Source: Enterobacterales bacterium
GTDB lineage: Bacteria > Pseudomonadota > Gammaproteobacteria > Enterobacterales > Enterobacteriaceae
Assembly (NCBI GenBank): GCA_015654925.1
Contig: JAATFX010000137.1
Coordinates: forward strand, 1-64,000
Direction: 5' to 3'
DNA length: 64,000 bases
Shown here: positions 63,399 to 64,000 of the stretch, piece after piece
Layout: each line of letters begins with the position of its first letter
Position numbering within the stretch: position 1 is the stretch's first letter
Program-made: the position numbers and the translations under genes
The notes under the pieces: model-generated
What the model was told of the DNA's origin: nothing
What the model saw: only the letters and a program-made list of their open reading frames with translations
Database searches by the model: none

Positions 63399-64000
63399 TC
63401 AGTTCACCAGCGAGCCGCCGCTCTCCAGCGGTTTATCGGGAGCGGGCGGCAGCACCAGGAACACGCCTTTAAATATCGCCCCTTTCGTCTCGTTGCCGTA
63501 TAACGCCACTTCCAGCCGCACCCGCGCTTTGCGTCCGCGCGCCAGCCGGTCCAGGTCGCCGCTGAGCGAGCCCAGATCCGCCACGGCGCAGGGACGCCCG
63601 GTTACCGCGGTGGTGTAGCGGATATGCGCATCGGCCAGAATAATGGTGCCGCCCAACTGCCGTTCGCGCAGCAACAGCCATATCAGCCCCCAGCCGGTCA
63701 GGGTGGCCAGTGAAAACAGGCTGCCGGCAAACAGGGTATGGTGGGGATTCTGGTTGCCGGTCTCCGGCATGGTGGTCATAAACTTCTGGCCTGTGTACTG
63801 GCTGATACGCACCCCCATCTTCTCGCTTAAGGGAATATGCTCGTACCAGGCCTGTTGCAATTGCCCGCACCAGTCAGGCCGATGCAAAATATCATCCAAC
63901 GTCACTATGGGTTTGATCATTAAAAAATGGCGTATGGGGGTGGTGGACGGCACGGTGATTTCACCCTGGTTGATAAACCCCAGTTTGGCGAAGAACTCCA
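63399..64000 (-). CDS. fabY: FabY (YiiD) thioesterase-domain region, N-terminal part outside the window
   Basis: The frame is open to the right edge. The part visible at the edge, EFFAKLGFINQGEIT, is the end of the GNAT-like N-terminal domain. It continues TTPIRHFLMIKPIVTLDDIL into the hotdog thioesterase-like domain with FAGSLFSLATLTGWGLIWLL and GDLDRLARGRKARV, as in E. coli FabY. FabY can initiate fatty-acid synthesis from acyl-ACP. A GTG at 63951-63953 is internal and not the start. The missing N-terminal part would be about 130 residues. Confidence 0.93.
   Translation of the reverse strand, partial: EFFAKLGFINQGEITVPSTTPIRHFLMIKPIVTLDDILHRPDWCGQLQQAWYEHIPLSEKMGVRISQYTGQKFMTTMPETGNQNPHHTLFAGSLFSLATLTGWGLIWLLLRERQLGGTIILADAHIRYTTAVTGRPCAVADLGSLSGDLDRLARGRKARVRLEVALYGNETKGAIFKGVFLVLPPAPDKPLESGGSLVN

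Noticed and set aside
1..64000. CRISPR arrays, tRNA or rRNA genes, insertion sequences or phage genes
   Set aside because: No regularly spaced repeats, no tRNA-like cloverleaf, no transposase, integrase or phage structural motif was recognised in reading both strands.

Overview
The window looks like part of the chromosome of a gammaproteobacterium in the Enterobacterales. The clearest anchor is the block gmk-rpoZ-spoT-recG-xanP-yicH (54.6-63.3 kb), whose proteins follow the Escherichia coli sequences closely. It includes the TTG start of spoT and, at the right edge, a fabY (yiiD) thioesterase. trmH and gltS, which lie in this block in E. coli, are missing here. Coding GC is moderately high, with several AT-rich islands. 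The many transporters, regulators and amide hydrolases suggest a free-living or plant/insect-associated member, perhaps near Sodalis or Pectobacteriaceae; that placement is inference only. No tRNA, rRNA, CRISPR array or insertion sequence was seen.

Layout. 0-2.4 kb: minus-strand oxidoreductase cluster (SDR, SRPBCC protein, frameshifted NADP-binding reductase) with a divergent LysR regulator. 2.4-10.8 kb: small regulator/enzyme pairs (LysE exporter, RIO kinase, LysR with MDR reductase, cupin, VOC protein, Lrp with DUF2000, SDR with AraC). 10.9-18.2 kb: an amidase and an isochorismatase-type hydrolase divergent from a complete BMP-type ABC importer with its TetR regulator. 18.2-21.9 kb: AraC remnant, a monooxygenase/ACT/ArsR trio, an EamA transporter and LysR. 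22.4-25.8 kb: a compact AT-rich operon with a 24-residue peptide gene, a terminator-like hairpin, two paralogous proteins that join an N-terminal PqqD-like (RiPP recognition element-like) region to a PqqC/TENA/heme-oxygenase-like domain, and an MFS exporter. 25.8-30.3 kb: two-component system, MipA-type porin, DUF2000 and AraC. 30.9 kb: a lone PhlD-like type III polyketide synthase. 32.7-45.4 kb: two CocE-type hydrolases, a nitrilase-family amidase, a GlxA-type regulator, an MFS transporter and a full dipeptide-type ABC importer. 45.7-51.9 kb: GntR regulator, a sugar-type ABC importer, and PuuE-like allantoinase plus ureidoglycolate lyase. 52-54 kb: VOC, DUF523, a long AT-rich gap and MarR. 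54.6-64 kb: the conserved core.

Working together. Much of the window looks like a nitrogen/ureide/amide scavenging platform: three separate importers, each next to C-N hydrolases and its own regulator, plus the xanthine permease XanP. The most unusual element is the 22.4-25.8 kb operon. By size and domain content it resembles a rearranged PQQ-type peptide pathway (a PqqA-sized peptide, and PqqD-like plus PqqC-like modules fused twice) with no radical SAM enzyme. I consider it a candidate for an undescribed ribosomally made, oxidatively modified peptide system.
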